NCBI GenBank assembly: GCA_038501195.1
Contig: JBBPUQ010000006.1
Location: 3,286,001 to 3,350,000 of the forward strand
DNA from: Nemania diffusa
Lineage: Eukaryota > Ascomycota > Sordariomycetes > Xylariales > Xylariaceae
Length of the DNA stretch: 64,000 nucleotides
Direction of reading: 5' to 3'
A program made the position numbers and the translations under genes. The notes beneath the pieces are model-generated. The model did no database searches. It was given only the letters and a program-made list of their open reading frames with translations, and had not been told where the DNA came from. Shown piece after piece: positions 47,181 to 59,309 of this stretch (positions are counted from its first letter, which is position 1; the number at the start of each line of letters is the position of its first letter).

Positions 47181-47635
47181 ATACAGATACTACAAGACCG
47201 CCGACCTCGACTAGAGATATCCTGGCTGCTTACAGTACCTAAGTGTATCCCTCAGTTGTTCAGGCGAGGAAGACAAGTTAAATACAATACTGGCAAGAAG
47301 GGACCCCAACTCTTGTCATCCTTAGTCATCACGGTTATCCCAGCCTTCCATCCTTCGGCAGCCCTTCGGGTACAATACCTAGGCAATTCCAGCTCCATAA
47401 TTACATACCAGCCCCCCTTGTTCGCGGCCCTTTTTATACACTGTCCGACTGTGACTACTTCGACTGTGCTACACGCAGGGCTTCGGGGGTTCGGATTTCA
47501 AGGTTATCATGAAGCACAAACAAATAGACTTGCGGTGTGCAACTATCTACCTACATATATTCAACAATGTGTGCATCGGTGTTTTAACAGATAGGAACCT
47601 TCTTTCACTTCCTCTCAGGGTATGTAAATATCCAG

Positions 47636-47718
47636 GATACCTACCTAGGTACCTTATGTAGGTAAGTAATGTATCCAAGTAGTACACATAGGTACAGGTA
47701 GGTAGCTTAGGTAGGTAC
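47636..47718. repeat. TACCTAGGTA-type array
   Basis: Starts GATACCTACCTAGGTACC and continues with GTAGGTAAGTAA, ACATAGGTACAGGTAGG and TTAGGTAGGTAC over 80 bp. Confidence 0.7.
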
Positions 47719-49697
47719 TTTATGTACTCACTTCAAGCTGTCCAGCCTCTCTACCGGCCCTTTAGATAGATATTCCGGTCAATGGGCAGTCTCGTGGCAC
47801 GTGGTACGACCGTTTGTGTATCTAATTCCCTTCCGAATGTCCTGTAGGTGCATTTCCGATAGTTCTACATATGTACAACTTGGAACTTCGTTGGTAGGGA
47901 TACACTGCCTACCTAAAGCGTCTACTTCGGCTTCGACTCGCCTTGCGCCCTCGCTAGGAAAAGAACGAATGGGACGAATGAGACCACAAGGTTTAATGAA
48001 CTGAACGGCCTGCCCGCCGCTCGATTTTTCTTGTTCGTTGCCCAGCGTGCTGGCGTTTACGTCTCGTGCATACATAGAGAGCTGTATTTGAAAGCTTACA
48101 AGCACGTATAGCCCGCAGCCCGCAGCCTGCAGCGAAACATATACCTACCTAATGTATATATATTTCCTGCTAGGTCTTGTACTTGAAGAGGCACCAAACA
48201 GCCAGCCTCCGCCTTATTGCCAGTTTGCCCGAGCTATGAGCGCCGAGCCTATGTGAGATACATACTTTAGTCAATGGCAGGGCAGTTCGTCGAAGTGATT
48301 CGTATCCCTCAAGAATGAGAGCATCTAGCCGAGTCGAGTATCCCCTTTCGGTGTTGCACTCACAGCTTTTCGGGACCGGCCCGGCGGGCGGTAAATGGAT
48401 AGCAATGCGTAGCTACCTTTTAAAAAGAAAAACCTTGTTGCAGCAGCCTGAACAGATACGAATCCGTATTCGAGGCTGCATCGACATTCAAACTCTAAGG
48501 GGTGTGTAGTTCAGGTTCAGGGTCTTTTGGCTACTTTTTAGCAATCTCCATGGTTCTAGCCTACCGATATGATCAATTAATGAAACGAAAAAGGCCCTAC
48601 CTAATCTCGAAAGTGCGGTGCACGGGATAGTGTCCTTCTTGAAAGCGTGCCGTGCGTGAGTCTTTCGACGCCTGAGAATACAGCGACCATATCATCGTTC
48701 AATATCAACTACGGCGCTCTTGACAGCGCTCCCATTAGAGGGACAGTTCCCTGATAGTATTTATCAATGGGCCAACTGCATCCATTGTAGGTTTGGCTGA
48801 TAGGTGTATAAATACCTATTGGTACTACTAAAAAGTACAGCAGGAAAAGCTATGCCTCGAGGCGTACGCAGTAGTATCTAATATTTACGAACACAGAACT
48901 ACCGTAGCAGGCATATGATAACTAAAACATATAGCAAGCGCGGTATTTGCTTTTTCTAGGGAAAGGTATGTAATTTAAGAATTATTCGAGATATTAATAT
49001 CCTCCAGTCATTATGAACCGAATCTTTAACATCGGCGTAGTAGATGATAGCTTTGCAGTGACTCGAAAGCATTTAATCATACAGTTAGAAAATTATTTTA
49101 AAGACTAGGTAAGCTTCTTGGTAAATCGTAGTAGGCTGAAGCCAACCTAGGACCTAGGCAAAGGTCCCCGAACGACCACCCTATCTTATCAACACATCCG
49201 AAACTCCTATATAAGCCGATTTATATTTGAAGCCAGCCTGATGTCCTCCCGGATCATAAAGTATCTATGATATCTCAGTATGTGGCTTCGCAATAATACA
49301 TTAGGTACTCACTCAATATCTCGAGGATAAGGCACCTCATCACTCTTACGTTCGCTGGTTCAATATGGATCTCACAAGACGATAGATCTTGCATCGTAAG
49401 GAGTATGAAATGACACCGAGGGTGAATATCTGACCTGAGAGTCTAGGGGATGCCAACCAATTCCTTGACGGTTTGACGAATGCACATTCGGCCCGTGGAT
49501 GTGATGTCTGTCTAACAATCGTGTCATCACAGTAACACTGCCCACCCGTACTAGCAATGGCATATCTAACCTCTATATAACATTGCACCTAGCCCACCTA
49601 CATCAATAGACTTGGAATGTATACCAAGTTTTCGTAGAAGTTCTCCAAGCTCAACGCAGGGCAGACCAAGCACTCGAATCCAGAGAGCGAACTAATC

Positions 49698-50969
49698 ATG
49701 AAGTGCTTCGTGTTCCTGATCATGCTGGTGTATGCCCAGCACACTATCCAAGTCAGCATAGCCAGCAAGTTGACCAAGAAACAGCTAAATGTAAACACAG
49801 AAACCCGGTCTAACCCCGCCTCCCCCGGCTTCTCGGCACACCGCGAGCACCATGATCTATCATCAGATTATCCTGTGTCCGCGACGACCAGCTGGGCAGG
49901 CGCAACAATCGATATGTTGCGGGGTAACACCAGCGAGGTCAATGTCCCGGCGATCGGGAGCGTCAAGGCACAGTGGGGTATTCCGCGACTGTGTCTACGC
50001 GAGGGGCAGAATATATCGAGTGCCGGGACGCTGCAGACGTGGATCGGCATATCTGGGAAGGCGTGCGATCCCAAGGGCGCAATGATACAGGCTGGGGTCA
50101 GAGCTGTTGTGCGTTTCTTCCCTTTCCCTTTCTGTGCTTTCCGGGGGAGGGGAGTGGGGGGGTTCTGCTCTCGGGCTCGTCTTAAGACTATGGTTGGGAG
50201 TAGATAAAGAAGGGGGTTCATGATCTTTACATGGCAGCTTACGACCATCTGTGGTGATATAGCTACAAGACGATGGCACGACGGCTGCGTCCGCCTGGGC
50301 TAGCTGGTACCCGGCAATCCCTTACATGGATATCGTTGACTTCAGTGGTATGTTGTATAATCCCTTCCACTCTCCCTTTATGGTAGGATAGATTCTACCG
50401 GGTATTAACAATTTCCTGCAGTCAGAGCAGGCGATGTGGTCATAGTCGTATTGACAGTCTCCAATGCGACTAGCGGCGAAGTGTGAGTGCTCGATGATTT
50501 TCTCTCTTCCATAGCCTTCCCCCATCCGTCCGTTTATTATGTAGATAGTAGCATAATCCTCTAACTCACTGAAAATCCCAACAGACAAATCACGAATAAG
50601 CGCACCAGCCACGTCGCAACTCAGCCTGTCTATTCCCCTGACCCGTCCGTAGGCGACTTCTCCATATGTGGTGATGGCGATGGGCGGGCATGGGCCGTGG
50701 TCGAGGGGCCCTTCGCAGGAGAGAAGGATCCGCCGGACACGGCGACAAGCGCGGCAGAGATTCCCGTGTTTGACGACGTGAGCTTCCGCACGCTTGAGGT
50801 TAGCGCGCCTGGCAAGGCTGGGGCGCGCGGCCTGCACGATGATACCGCCATGCTCTATATCGTCGCAGATAGCCAGGGAGTGGCAGTGAACGTGGATGCG
50901 TTAGGAGATAATGGCTTCCAGCTATATACGACCCAGTCTTGTGCCAACGATTTAGAGAATTATGTATGA
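49698..50969 (+). CDS. Glutamic peptidase, family G1 (eqolisin-like), secreted
   Basis: Four exons, 49698-50108, 50263-50347, 50422-50482 and 50585-50969, give 313 aa. A signal peptide (MKCFVFLIMLVYAQHTIQVS) and a short propeptide precede TTSWAGATIDML, the usual start of the mature G1 domain. TLQTWIGIS and AMIQAGVRA carry the conserved Gln (about residue 131). ASAWASWYPAIPYMDIVDFS and VRAGDVVIVVLTVSNATSGE fit the beta-sheet core. The second catalytic residue should be the Glu in AWAVVEGP (about 226); the usual preceding AEWI has changed to RAWA. Such acid peptidases act outside the cell. The first intron (154 bp, GTGCGT donor) is the least certain splice. It is convergent with the SRP receptor gene, 168 bp away. 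Confidence 0.8.
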
Positions 50970-51137
50970 GACGAATGTGAGCCTAGATTGGGGGATCGGA
51001 CACGGTATATGCAGAATGAAGAGAAGACGGGGGCTCATCACATAACAATCTCGGCATTCAACAGACTATGGGGTAGGCAAATGCGCGAAGAAGTATACCC
51101 AACAGGCTTTCTTCTTTGTACAGTAGATATTAGCTAC

Positions 51138-53252
51138 TTAACTATTGCTCAGCAGCTTCTCTACAGCCCACTTGACAGAAAAGTTTCTGATGTCCGAGTA
51201 GTGCTGTCCGACGCCGACAAACAGGACCGGGACATTTGTGGCATGCACGATGCTGACCAATGTTCCCACCATGTCACCCACTGTGTCACACTTAGAGATG
51301 ATAAACCCATCGAGGTGCCGTCCAGGTCCGAATGATGAATTGAAGTTCCTGGCTTGGGCGACCGAATCCGTTCCTACAAGCGCCTATCATGCACGATTAG
51401 TCAGGTAGACACAGCAATTAGAAGAAGGAGGGGTACGAACCTCGCCGACCATCAATATCTTGTCCGGTTGGGCGAATTTGGCAAATTTCTCAAGCGACGA
51501 CATCAGACGTTGGTCATTGTGCCGCCGTCCCGCCGTGTCAATAAGGACAACATCGTAGCCCTCATTTGCGGCCTCTCTGACTGCATCTTTGGCAACAGTA
51601 GCTGCATCGCCTCCATATCCCTTTTCGAAGATCTCGACTCTACCGCCCTCTCGTTCTGTTAATTCCTTCAGATTCCGCACGTGAACCTTGAGCTGCTCGA
51701 CAGCCCCCGACCGGAATGTATCTCCAGCGGCAATAAGAACCTTGTACTTGTTTTGTAATAGGAAGAAGCATATCTTGGACAAATTTGTAGACTTGCCCAC
51801 ACCATTGACACCCACAATAGACATAACATAGGGTCTGGGCTTACGCATTGATGTTGCGGATGGTTTGGTGACAGCATCAATCTCGCGTAGGAGATCCGAT
51901 GACGAGGTTGGTGTTAGCATCTTAGTCAATGAAGCCTCCATAGCCTTGGCTATACGCGCATCAATGCTCTCAAAGCTCCCCGTCTTAACACCTAACAACT
52001 CTTTCTCTACGCCGTCGCAAAGGCGGATGGCTGCTTCGCGAGCGACATTCTTCTTGAGGAGATGATCTTCCATACCCTTCATAGCTTTATCAAGATCCTC
52101 CTTCGTCAAAGTTTTCCCGCCCACCACGTTGCGGAACAGTCCACCAATTGTGCTCAAGCCTGAACCAACAAGTCCTCCCCGCGGCGCAGCACTCGAGGCA
52201 GCACTCTTTGCTTCGGCCGACTTCAGAATTGAGTGTACTTCGTCCCCAAGATCTCTAAGTACAAATTGCCCTTTGGAGGTTGTTGTCCCCCAACTCGTAG
52301 AATCGACGCCTTCTACGGCTGTCGATCGACTAGCGGCTTCGACTTCGCTATCACTCGTCAACGCATTCTGGGTAGCAGAGTAGTCCAACTGCACGTCGTC
52401 TTCCTCGTCAGCAAAACCGTCAGCGTCCCACCTGCGACCTTTCTTGGGCGCTTTCTTCCCCTTCCTCGATGACGCCTCGTCACCTGAGGATGCTGGCGCG
52501 GAGTGGTTATGCTGCATTTTCCTGGCCTTCCGAGACATGCGTGTCATGGGGCCATTTTTCCCGACTACCAAATGGCTATTCCCACCCGGCGTCGAGGGTC
52601 GGGAGATTGTAATCGAAATAGGTTCGGAGGGAGGCGACACATCTTCGGCTGTGATGCGTGGCTTTGTCCTTTGCTTGAGCCCTGGAGGGAGAGGTGGCTC
52701 ATCTCCTAAGTTCCCAGACAAGGCGCCCTCTTCGAAGTCGAAGGATCTGTCTGTGACCTGGGTACCCTTGGTGGCAGCCCTCGACTCGAGTTCTTGGTAC
52801 TGTTGGTCGAAGTATTCGTCGAACTTGTGGCAATGGACAATGGTGGTGTTCGGCTTCTTCAATTGGTCTCCGTAAAGGTCTACGAATATGGTCTTGAGGT
52901 TGTCGACAAGCTTGTCAATCCACGACAGGTGCAGGAGGGAACGGTAGACGGCCTAGAATTACAGTGTGAGTGGTGGGATCTTGGGGAGGATATAATGCAT
53001 CGTCAGTTGGTGACATACAACAAAGATGATGCCCAGTTCCTTCACAAAGGTCCACTTGAGAGTATGCTGGTCGTGTTTGTAGGGGGGGTTGTTTGCCGTC
53101 GGCTGGTTGTCCTTTGCGCCGGCCGAGGCGGCTTTCTCCTCGATAAAGACATTGGTGATGAAATTATTGATGATGGCAGGGCTCACGGGCGCATAGGTTC
53201 GCGACCACAGCACCACGCCCGAGGTGGTCAGAATCTCAAAGGTATCTAACAT
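51138..53252 (-). CDS. SRP101: Signal recognition particle receptor subunit alpha
   Basis: Three exons, 53252-53019, 52952-51441 and 51383-51138, give 663 aa, normal for the family. The introns use GTATGT and GTTCGT donors and restore GIIFVAVYRSLLHLSW and LMVGEALVGTDSVAQA. Residues 1-130 form the SRX domain that binds the beta subunit. A charged linker includes RKGKKAPKKGRRW. The NG domain carries the P-loop GVNGVGKST (from about 459), AAGDTFRSGAVEQL, DTAGRRHND (about 550) and the guanine motif SKCD (about 612). This GTPase, anchored to the ER by its beta partner, receives SRP-ribosome complexes during co-translational secretion. It is divergent from YIF1. Confidence 0.96.
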
Positions 53253-54509
53253 GGTGGCCACATGCAGGGTCTGGATCACTCTATTATATGCTCCGCAGGC
53301 GCGGTTCGTTGGACGGGGTGATCAAGGACGGAAGCAGATGCACGATGAGGTGTGATCCAAGGTGGCAGCTTAGCATCGGCGGAAACTTGTACGCAGTAAG
53401 AGTGCGCGACCAGTTAGGGAGGTACCTACGTACCCCTTATTTAATAGAGGTGCTGTACGTGGTCATAAATAGGTACCTAAGGTACCTAGTACTATAGATA
53501 GTCCCCACCATTCTTATCGGATGAGCCTTCCGAGCCCGGCTGTGGCGCAGTTGGGATTTTTTAGGTGCACCGCAATACCTGGACTAATTCTTAATTTCTA
53601 GGGTTTCGAGGGAGTACCTAGTGTTAGGTTGTTAGGTTCTCTGTACTGTGTTCAATATGCCATTGTAAAATAAGATCAAAGTATTTAGACCTGTGTACAC
53701 CATCCGATATATTGCACACATTAAAAGCCTCTCTCAAACCATACACAGGACAGTATAAATTCTGAGATGTTTAGGCTGTCTTCAACTTGTGTGTGTATAA
53801 TAGGAATAATGTGATGTCTATATAAGCAACACCTATATACCTGGGTGTTCTTAAGGCATTTACTAACATTTATAGCTTTGTAAGTTGCGGGCATGTCCTA
53901 TTGTTTGTTGACACATAATGTCAAACATGTATACTTTTTCTGGCTGAACTTATGATTAGGTATATCAGAGTTGAATCTAAACACACCTAAATGTTGTCTA
54001 CGTTGACTTCGGAAATATTGAGGCAAGTAGATAGTGTGGCTAAATATTTAAATATTATATATATCGAGTAATTCGATGACGTAGTCACATGGAATAAGCC
54101 GGCCGGGTAGTTGTAAGTCTCAAAATTCAATAGTTGGACTCAACGGTTTTTTGCAACTCGGTTATGTCAATGTGCTCACCTACGTAAATATCGATACGTC
54201 TTAAGCTATACATGTAGTAATAGAATAATCCCAGGTCTTTTTCGCACACTGCTGTCAGTTAGGTTAGGTGGTCTACTATCTAGCTAGATACAGAGAGCCT
54301 CAAAAGACGAATACAAGACACGCTGCACCTCCCTCTCACGACTCTCACGAGAAGCATTAAACAATACGCCTTTCCCTTCTGCTTGCCACATCCTAGCGGC
54401 TCTTGAAATTCGACGAGAAAGGCGTCTCCAACAAGCTGGCCCGCCACCAACCCGACAATCCAACCCGCGCAAGTCGCACCTCGATAGCGTAAAAAGACTA
54501 CGATCCAAA
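53253..54509. other. Divergent intergenic region, SRP receptor / YIF1
   Basis: 1.26 kb between two divergent start codons, AT-rich in the middle. TACCTACGTACC and TAGGTACCTAAGGTACCTAG palindromes lie at 53421-53490, 170-240 bp upstream of the SRP receptor start. A tRNA A-box-like string at 53543-53554 is not accompanied by a B box. No gene recognised. Confidence 0.5.
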
Positions 54510-55539
54510 ATGCAACGAGCCAGCTACGCGCAGTCACCGCCGCTGCACCACCCCGTCCCACAACACGTCTCTACCGTACCACAACTACGCTCGCCACCAC
54601 CGCCAACATCGTCGCAGCCCCAGCAGCATGGCTCGTACGGAAACCCCTATCAGCAGGGCACGCCCGCCGCCGGCGCAGGCAGCAATGTCTTTGGCGCCTA
54701 CGGAAACTTTATAAACGACCCCATGGCTGCCCAGTTCGTCGGCCAGGTTGGCCAGAACGCCTTCAAACACGTCGAGCAGAACGTCAACCGCTGGGTCAAC
54801 TTCTCGGCCCTAAAGCACTACTTCAATGTTACCAACGGCTACGTCATCAATAAGCTGTTCCTAGTCCTGTTCCCTTGGCGCCATAAGCCCTGGTCGCGCA
54901 AGCAAGCCGTCGGTCCCAGTGGACAAGAAGGATGGTATCTGCCGCCGAGAGACGATGTCAACAGCCCGGACATGTACATCCCCGTCATGGCCCTCGTCAC
55001 CTACATACTCCTTTCCACCCTCCTTGCAGGTCTGAGAGGGCAGTTCCAGCCAGAGCTGCTAGGCTACACGGCCTCCAAGGCGGGCGTGGTTGTCATAGTC
55101 GAGATTCTCCTGCTCAAGCTCGGGTGCTATTTCTTAAGCATATCCAACGAATCGCAGCTGCTAGATCTCGTGGCCTACTCGGGCTACAAATTTGTCGGCA
55201 TCATCGTGACGGTGGCTATAGCAGAGCTCGTCAATGGTGGGAAGGGCACGGGGGGTTGGGTTGGTTGGTCCGTCTTCTTCTACACATTTCTCGCCAACTC
55301 TCTATTTTTGGTAAGTTTGTCATGCACCCGACCGTGGGATATATACAAAGGCATAGCCGTGTTGCTAACACATGAACTAGATGCGATCCTTGCGATATGT
55401 ATTGCTCCCCGAAAGCTCGGGAGGCGATGCCAGAGGGCCGATGCAGACAGATTCCAGAACGAAGCGTAGCCAAAGGACACAGTTCCTCTTCGCCTACTCG
55501 TATTTAGTACAGTTGATGTTTATGTTCATACTATGTTAG
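54510..55539 (+). CDS. YIF1: YIF1 family protein (Golgi/ER trafficking)
   Basis: Exons 54510-55310 and 55381-55539; the 70 bp intron (GTAAGT...AACTAG) restores LANSLFLMRSLRYVLLPESS. The product is 319 aa. A Pro/Gln-rich N-terminus of about 60 residues precedes NVFGAYGNFINDPMAAQFVG and the conserved NGYVINKLFLVLFPWRHKPW and DVNSPDMYIPVMALVTYIL. Five hydrophobic helices follow, the last at the C-terminus (YSYLVQLMFMFILC). YIF1 works with YIP1 and Rab GTPases in COPII vesicle budding and fusion between the ER and Golgi. It is read through the 3' end by a stop at 55537-55539. Confidence 0.94.
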
Positions 55540-56386
55540 AATGTAGGGAGGGATGCTGGGGAACGGCGACCTTTTATCTCTTCTCTAGCCTAGTAGCTAT
55601 AGCGCAAATATCGCCAATAAAAGAAAACGGACGCATCTTGGTTCATTGCTACGCCTGCAGTTCCTAAAAGCAATCTATATTTTTGGGGGATTTTTTTTTT
55701 TTTTAAAAAGTGAGCGATTACGAACGTTACACACTGGCTCTCAATGCTCAGAACTTATACAATCCCCTATCTATAGACTGCAGGTAAGGTAAGTATCTCC
55801 AACACCCAAACCCCAACCCCACCTCGGTCGCCTCCCTTTCTTCAGCCACAATATATATAATAATACAAGAAAGATATAGATGCATAGCTGGCAACAAGCA
55901 ATCTTACCTTACATACATACAAACAAGATAGCAGCACGAATTAGCAACATTTCGCCGATATGATGTTACCTTGAAGGATCCAATCAGGTTGCCAGTCACT
56001 CACAGTCAGTCGAGTAAGCAGGTCTCGATGAATAATAATTGGCTGTATTTACATGTACTTGCTCGACTTAACTTAGCCATTCTCTTTACCGTAGCGTTCT
56101 CCCCTGCTCATTTGTGATTGGAGGCAACTTCGAATGTACACAATCGTTTAAAGATACGTCGCTCACCATCTCATTAGTCGCCACGTATTCTTTTTATTTT
56201 ATTTTAGGCAGCTTATCTAGGGCGGCTAGCTACCTACTAGACTCGTCCATCCTCCATAATTATTTCATCCGAGTTCGCAGTTTTGATGCGCTCGCCCGCT
56301 CACTCACTTCGACGTCATACGGCTCCCTACCTAACCTACCCGTATACACACCCATAACACGCAGACAATAACTAGTTTAAGGAAAT
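55540..56386. other. Spacer between YIF1 and Mpv17-like genes
   Basis: YIF1 3' UTR and promoter of the downstream gene. A T-run lies at 55692-55704. No gene recognised; the open frame at 56114-56371 is probably 5' leader. Confidence 0.5.
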
Positions 56387-57301
56387 ATGGCGTTGCCTCC
56401 TATCGCGTCTGCTACCTTGCAGTCAGCAGTCCTCGCTGCGACGTCGAATGTATTAGCACAGTGCCTGACGGCTTATCAGACTGATGTATGTAGCCATCTT
56501 TTTATGAGATCAGCTCATACAGCGTGCGCGTGCGCGTGCGCTTTTGGGCTTGTCGTCCTCTCATGAGTGAGCTTCACTTTAACCACACGACTTAGAAACC
56601 CGTCGTCTTCGACCTGGTCCCCATTTTCCAATTCGTGCTATATGCCTTTCTCAACGTGCCACCCAACTTCTTATGGTATGTCATAGTGCATGCCGTGAGC
56701 TTCCGAGCCTTGCCATGCTTCGTACCCAGGCTATCTTTTTTTGCTCTTGTGCGAAACACTACCGTTCTGATCCTCGCACAGGCAAGAATTCTTAGAATCG
56801 TCATTTCCCGCCTACCATGTATCGCCCACCCGCGCTGCTGTGAAGTCGGCGGCAGCAAACGATGAGAAGGAGCTGGACAAGGAGGCCGAGGAAGGGAAGC
56901 TGGTCGAGCCCAAGCTCAACATCACCAACACCGTCATCAAGCTCGTCTTGGATCAAACGTTGGGCGCCGCCGCCAACACCTTCCTCTTCAGCCTCTTCAT
57001 CCACTCCATCCAGGCCGCCATGCCGCGACCCCTGGGCACCCCGCTGAGCAACCCCGACAAGAGCCTGCAGTACCTGCTGGCCCGGGGCGCCATCGACTAT
57101 GGAAAGGTAAACTGGGCCCACGTCGTCGCCAACAGCCGGCAGGAGTTCTTCACGATTCTTGTTGCTGGATGGAAACTGTGGCCGTTTGTGAGCCTGATCA
57201 ACTTCGCGTTCGTGAAGAGCATCGAAGGACGGAATCTCGTGGCTAGCATCGCTGGAGTCGGTTGGGGCATCTACATGAGTCTTGTGGCTGCTCAGAGCTA
57301 G
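56387..57301 (+). CDS. Mpv17/PMP22 family membrane protein
   Basis: Three exons, 56387-56485, 56596-56675 and 56782-57301, give 232 aa. Introns use GTATGT donors; the junctions restore AYQTDKPVVFDLVPIFQFV and NVPPNFLWQEFLESSFPAY. The N-terminus SATLQSAVLAATSNVLAQ, the NTVIKLVLDQTLGAAANTF segment and the C-terminal VNWAHVVANSRQEFFTILVA, with KLWPFVSLINFAFV, match the family, which has four membrane helices and sits in peroxisomal or mitochondrial inner membranes, where some members act as small channels. Which organelle is not shown here. The acidic loop (EKELDKEAEEGKLVEP) is variable in this family. Confidence 0.9.
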
Positions 57302-58240
57302 TTCCTCTAACTATCATAACAGCAGCAGGATTGAGTTGTTGGGTCCTTAATTCTTCAACTCCGCAACTCTGGACATCCTGTTTGGGAGGTTATTGCACTG
57401 CAGTGCATATTCATATAAAGCCTGCTACACTCAGCATAGTGTTTTCATAATACTGCCGACACCATGTAGAGCAAACATTGGGGAGTGCTGGGAGGTTCAT
57501 AAGGTCCTAACTTATAACCAAGCAACCTTTAGACCAATATCTAACTACGTTAATTGCCTATTATAAATGAATTGGTCTAAAGGCGACCTTAAATTCTTTT
57601 TTCTACGAGAATATAGCTCTGGGTGCGCAGCCCTTCAAGACTGTGCTCATGGTTAGTGCCTTGTTGAATGGATCACGGAGAGGCAGACGATACTCGAGCT
57701 CGATTCTGTAAGCCATCTACCAACTTAGTCGTCGGGCACCCGATCTTCATTAAATTCAAGATGGGAAGTCTCCCTTTGTCCCGCAAAAGCTGGTAACGGA
57801 ATCGACAAAGAGTATTGCCTATAATGCTTCCCCTGCCTACAAGGAACTAGAAAAAGTCTCTAGTCCCAGTCAACAAAGAGATGGCGACCGGCAAGGACAT
57901 TAGTCGAGTTCGATGCAAGGCATCACAACGCAACCCCAGTACCTGCGATCTTCATTTGCGTGTCGCTAAGCCTATATCGAGTCAACGTGTCAATCCAGCG
58001 ACCACAAGACCTCGGGGTCCGGGTAATACAGTTTCGGCTCCGCTAGTAGTATCGCGGACTACATCAGAGCTACCGAGATCAACTCCCGTACACACCTAGC
58101 GAGTGCATCTCTCTCGAGCCCCGAAGTACGAAGTCCGAGGCACCCAACAACCCAGTATCGATTGTTGCCGTCGATAGGCTGCTTATTATCGGTGCGTACA
58201 TTTGGTCGCGCTCGCTCATCGGTCATTGTACTCCCTACCT
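57302..58240. other. Spacer downstream of Mpv17-like gene
   Basis: 3' UTR and intergenic sequence. A short open frame at 57881-58099 (72 codons, ATG start) and another from 57668 (about 42 codons) have some coding feel but no recognisable features; either could be a decayed gene or an upstream exon of the next gene. Confidence 0.4.
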
Positions 58241-58546
58241 ATGTCCCACCGCCGGCCGCCCAGGACGCCGACGTACCCGCGGCAGTCGGGCCCCAGGGTC
58301 ACCACGAAGGCGGAGTGGGACCAGCTGTGCGAGATCACGGCGCACCGGATCCTGCGCAACGGGTTCGAGATCGAATATCTACGTGGCGACACGAGCGTGC
58401 AGATCGGCGGGGAGCTAAATACTGGCGTCGTCCTAGTCATCTCGGCAGGGAAGAAGTCCGTTCGTGATGTCAGACATACCGAGGCAGGGGTTTCGGAGGG
58501 CCTGACGGATATGGCACAGGACGGATGTGAGTTCACCCCTAGGTAG
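58241..58546 (+). CDS. Small hypothetical protein
   Basis: Single open frame, 101 aa from the ATG at 58241 (MSHRRPPRTPTYPRQSGPRV). Pro/Arg-rich N-terminus, then a likely folded part VTTKAEWDQLCEITAHRI, LRNGFEIEYLRGDTSVQIGG and ELNTGVVLVIS. I do not recognise the family. The middle part resembles, weakly, the core of the protein at 59310-59798 (T-K/R-x-EW, then IL-x2-G-x-x-I, then a Gly-Val hydrophobic strand). Unverified as expressed; a 3' intron could extend it, because a GTGAGT lies at 58526. Confidence 0.4.
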   Translation: MSHRRPPRTPTYPRQSGPRVTTKAEWDQLCEITAHRILRNGFEIEYLRGDTSVQIGGELNTGVVLVISAGKKSVRDVRHTEAGVSEGLTDMAQDGCEFTPR

Positions 58547-59309
58547 CCTGGTTCTTGCTCGTCTGCTTTACCCTGGTTTCGATAATTTTTGAGAAGGCAA
58601 AGTTAGGTTGCCTTGGGATGTGCACTGTCTCGGAGCCTTGAGGAGCCCCTGAACCACGGAACACTTTGCGGATTTCGCATTAAAATTCGAAAGGAGAAAG
58701 ATACAAAGCTAACATATGAAATCTCAGTGGATGGCAGGATGATATTGTATGGGCTTGCTTTCCGTTTCATGCCGGGGGGTTCCTAAGTCGTTGCTATCGG
58801 ACAATATCGAAGTGTGATTCGGGTCGTTAGTAAAGGGTAGTAGTGTCACGCATAGGAATTCGAAATAGATATGAAATCTAAGATTCTAGAAATTTGAGTA
58901 TACTAGTATTCAGAGGCATTTCAGACGCCTGCATTTCCGCCATAGTCATTGCATTGTGAGTTTGGTATTTAAGAATTAGTCGTTATTAACTCTCGAGTGA
59001 AAACTGTAGCGAAGCTAGTAAAGTTAAATCATCCTACACATTAATTAACATTATAAAACAAGTTAAAAAAAATGGAATTGAATAATATCTAAGTAATATC
59101 CCTCGCAGAATACACGCGAACTAGAATAGCCAATACACCCCTGCCCCCCCCCCCCCCCCCCCCCCCCCCAAAAGGCGACTTGGTGAAATATACGAGGCTA
59201 CGGCTATTTGTTAATTTTAAAATCGAATAACTATCGCATCTTCTAGTCTATTTTTGCCGTCATAGATAGGTATTCATTGGGTAAGCATCTTGATTAGCTA
59301 TCTTATGTA
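58547..59309. other. AT-rich spacer with poly-C tract
   Basis: No gene recognised. Contains the homopolymer at 59144-59169, listed separately. Confidence 0.5.
59144..59169. repeat. 26-base poly-C tract
   Basis: Uninterrupted run of 26 C followed by AAAAGG, between two small hypothetical genes. It is the longest homopolymer in the window. Its exact length may be unreliable if read from sequencing. Confidence 0.85.

Larger units (their letters stand above)
45419..49697. other. 4.3 kb gene-free region rich in TAGGTACC palindromes
   Basis: No gene is supportable. The sequence is AT-rich with many copies of TAGGTA, TACCTA and their palindromic fusions, mainly at 45604-45642, 45905-45925, 46350-46440, 46850-46872, 47139-47180 and 47636-47718. 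Open frames at 47256-47594 and 47779-48105 have no recognisable protein features. The right part should contain the promoter of the G1 peptidase gene. Confidence 0.5.

Noticed and set aside
47779..48105. 108-codon minus-strand open frame
   Set aside because: No recognisable motif or neighbouring exon; lies in repeat-rich non-coding DNA.
53543..53554. tRNA A-box match TGGCGCAGTTGG
   Set aside because: No B box, no acceptor or T-arm pairing and a T-run right after; either coincidence or an unrecognisable relic.
57881..58099. 72-codon ATG open frame after the Mpv17-like gene
   Set aside because: Basic and low in structure, no family recognised; insufficient support for a gene.
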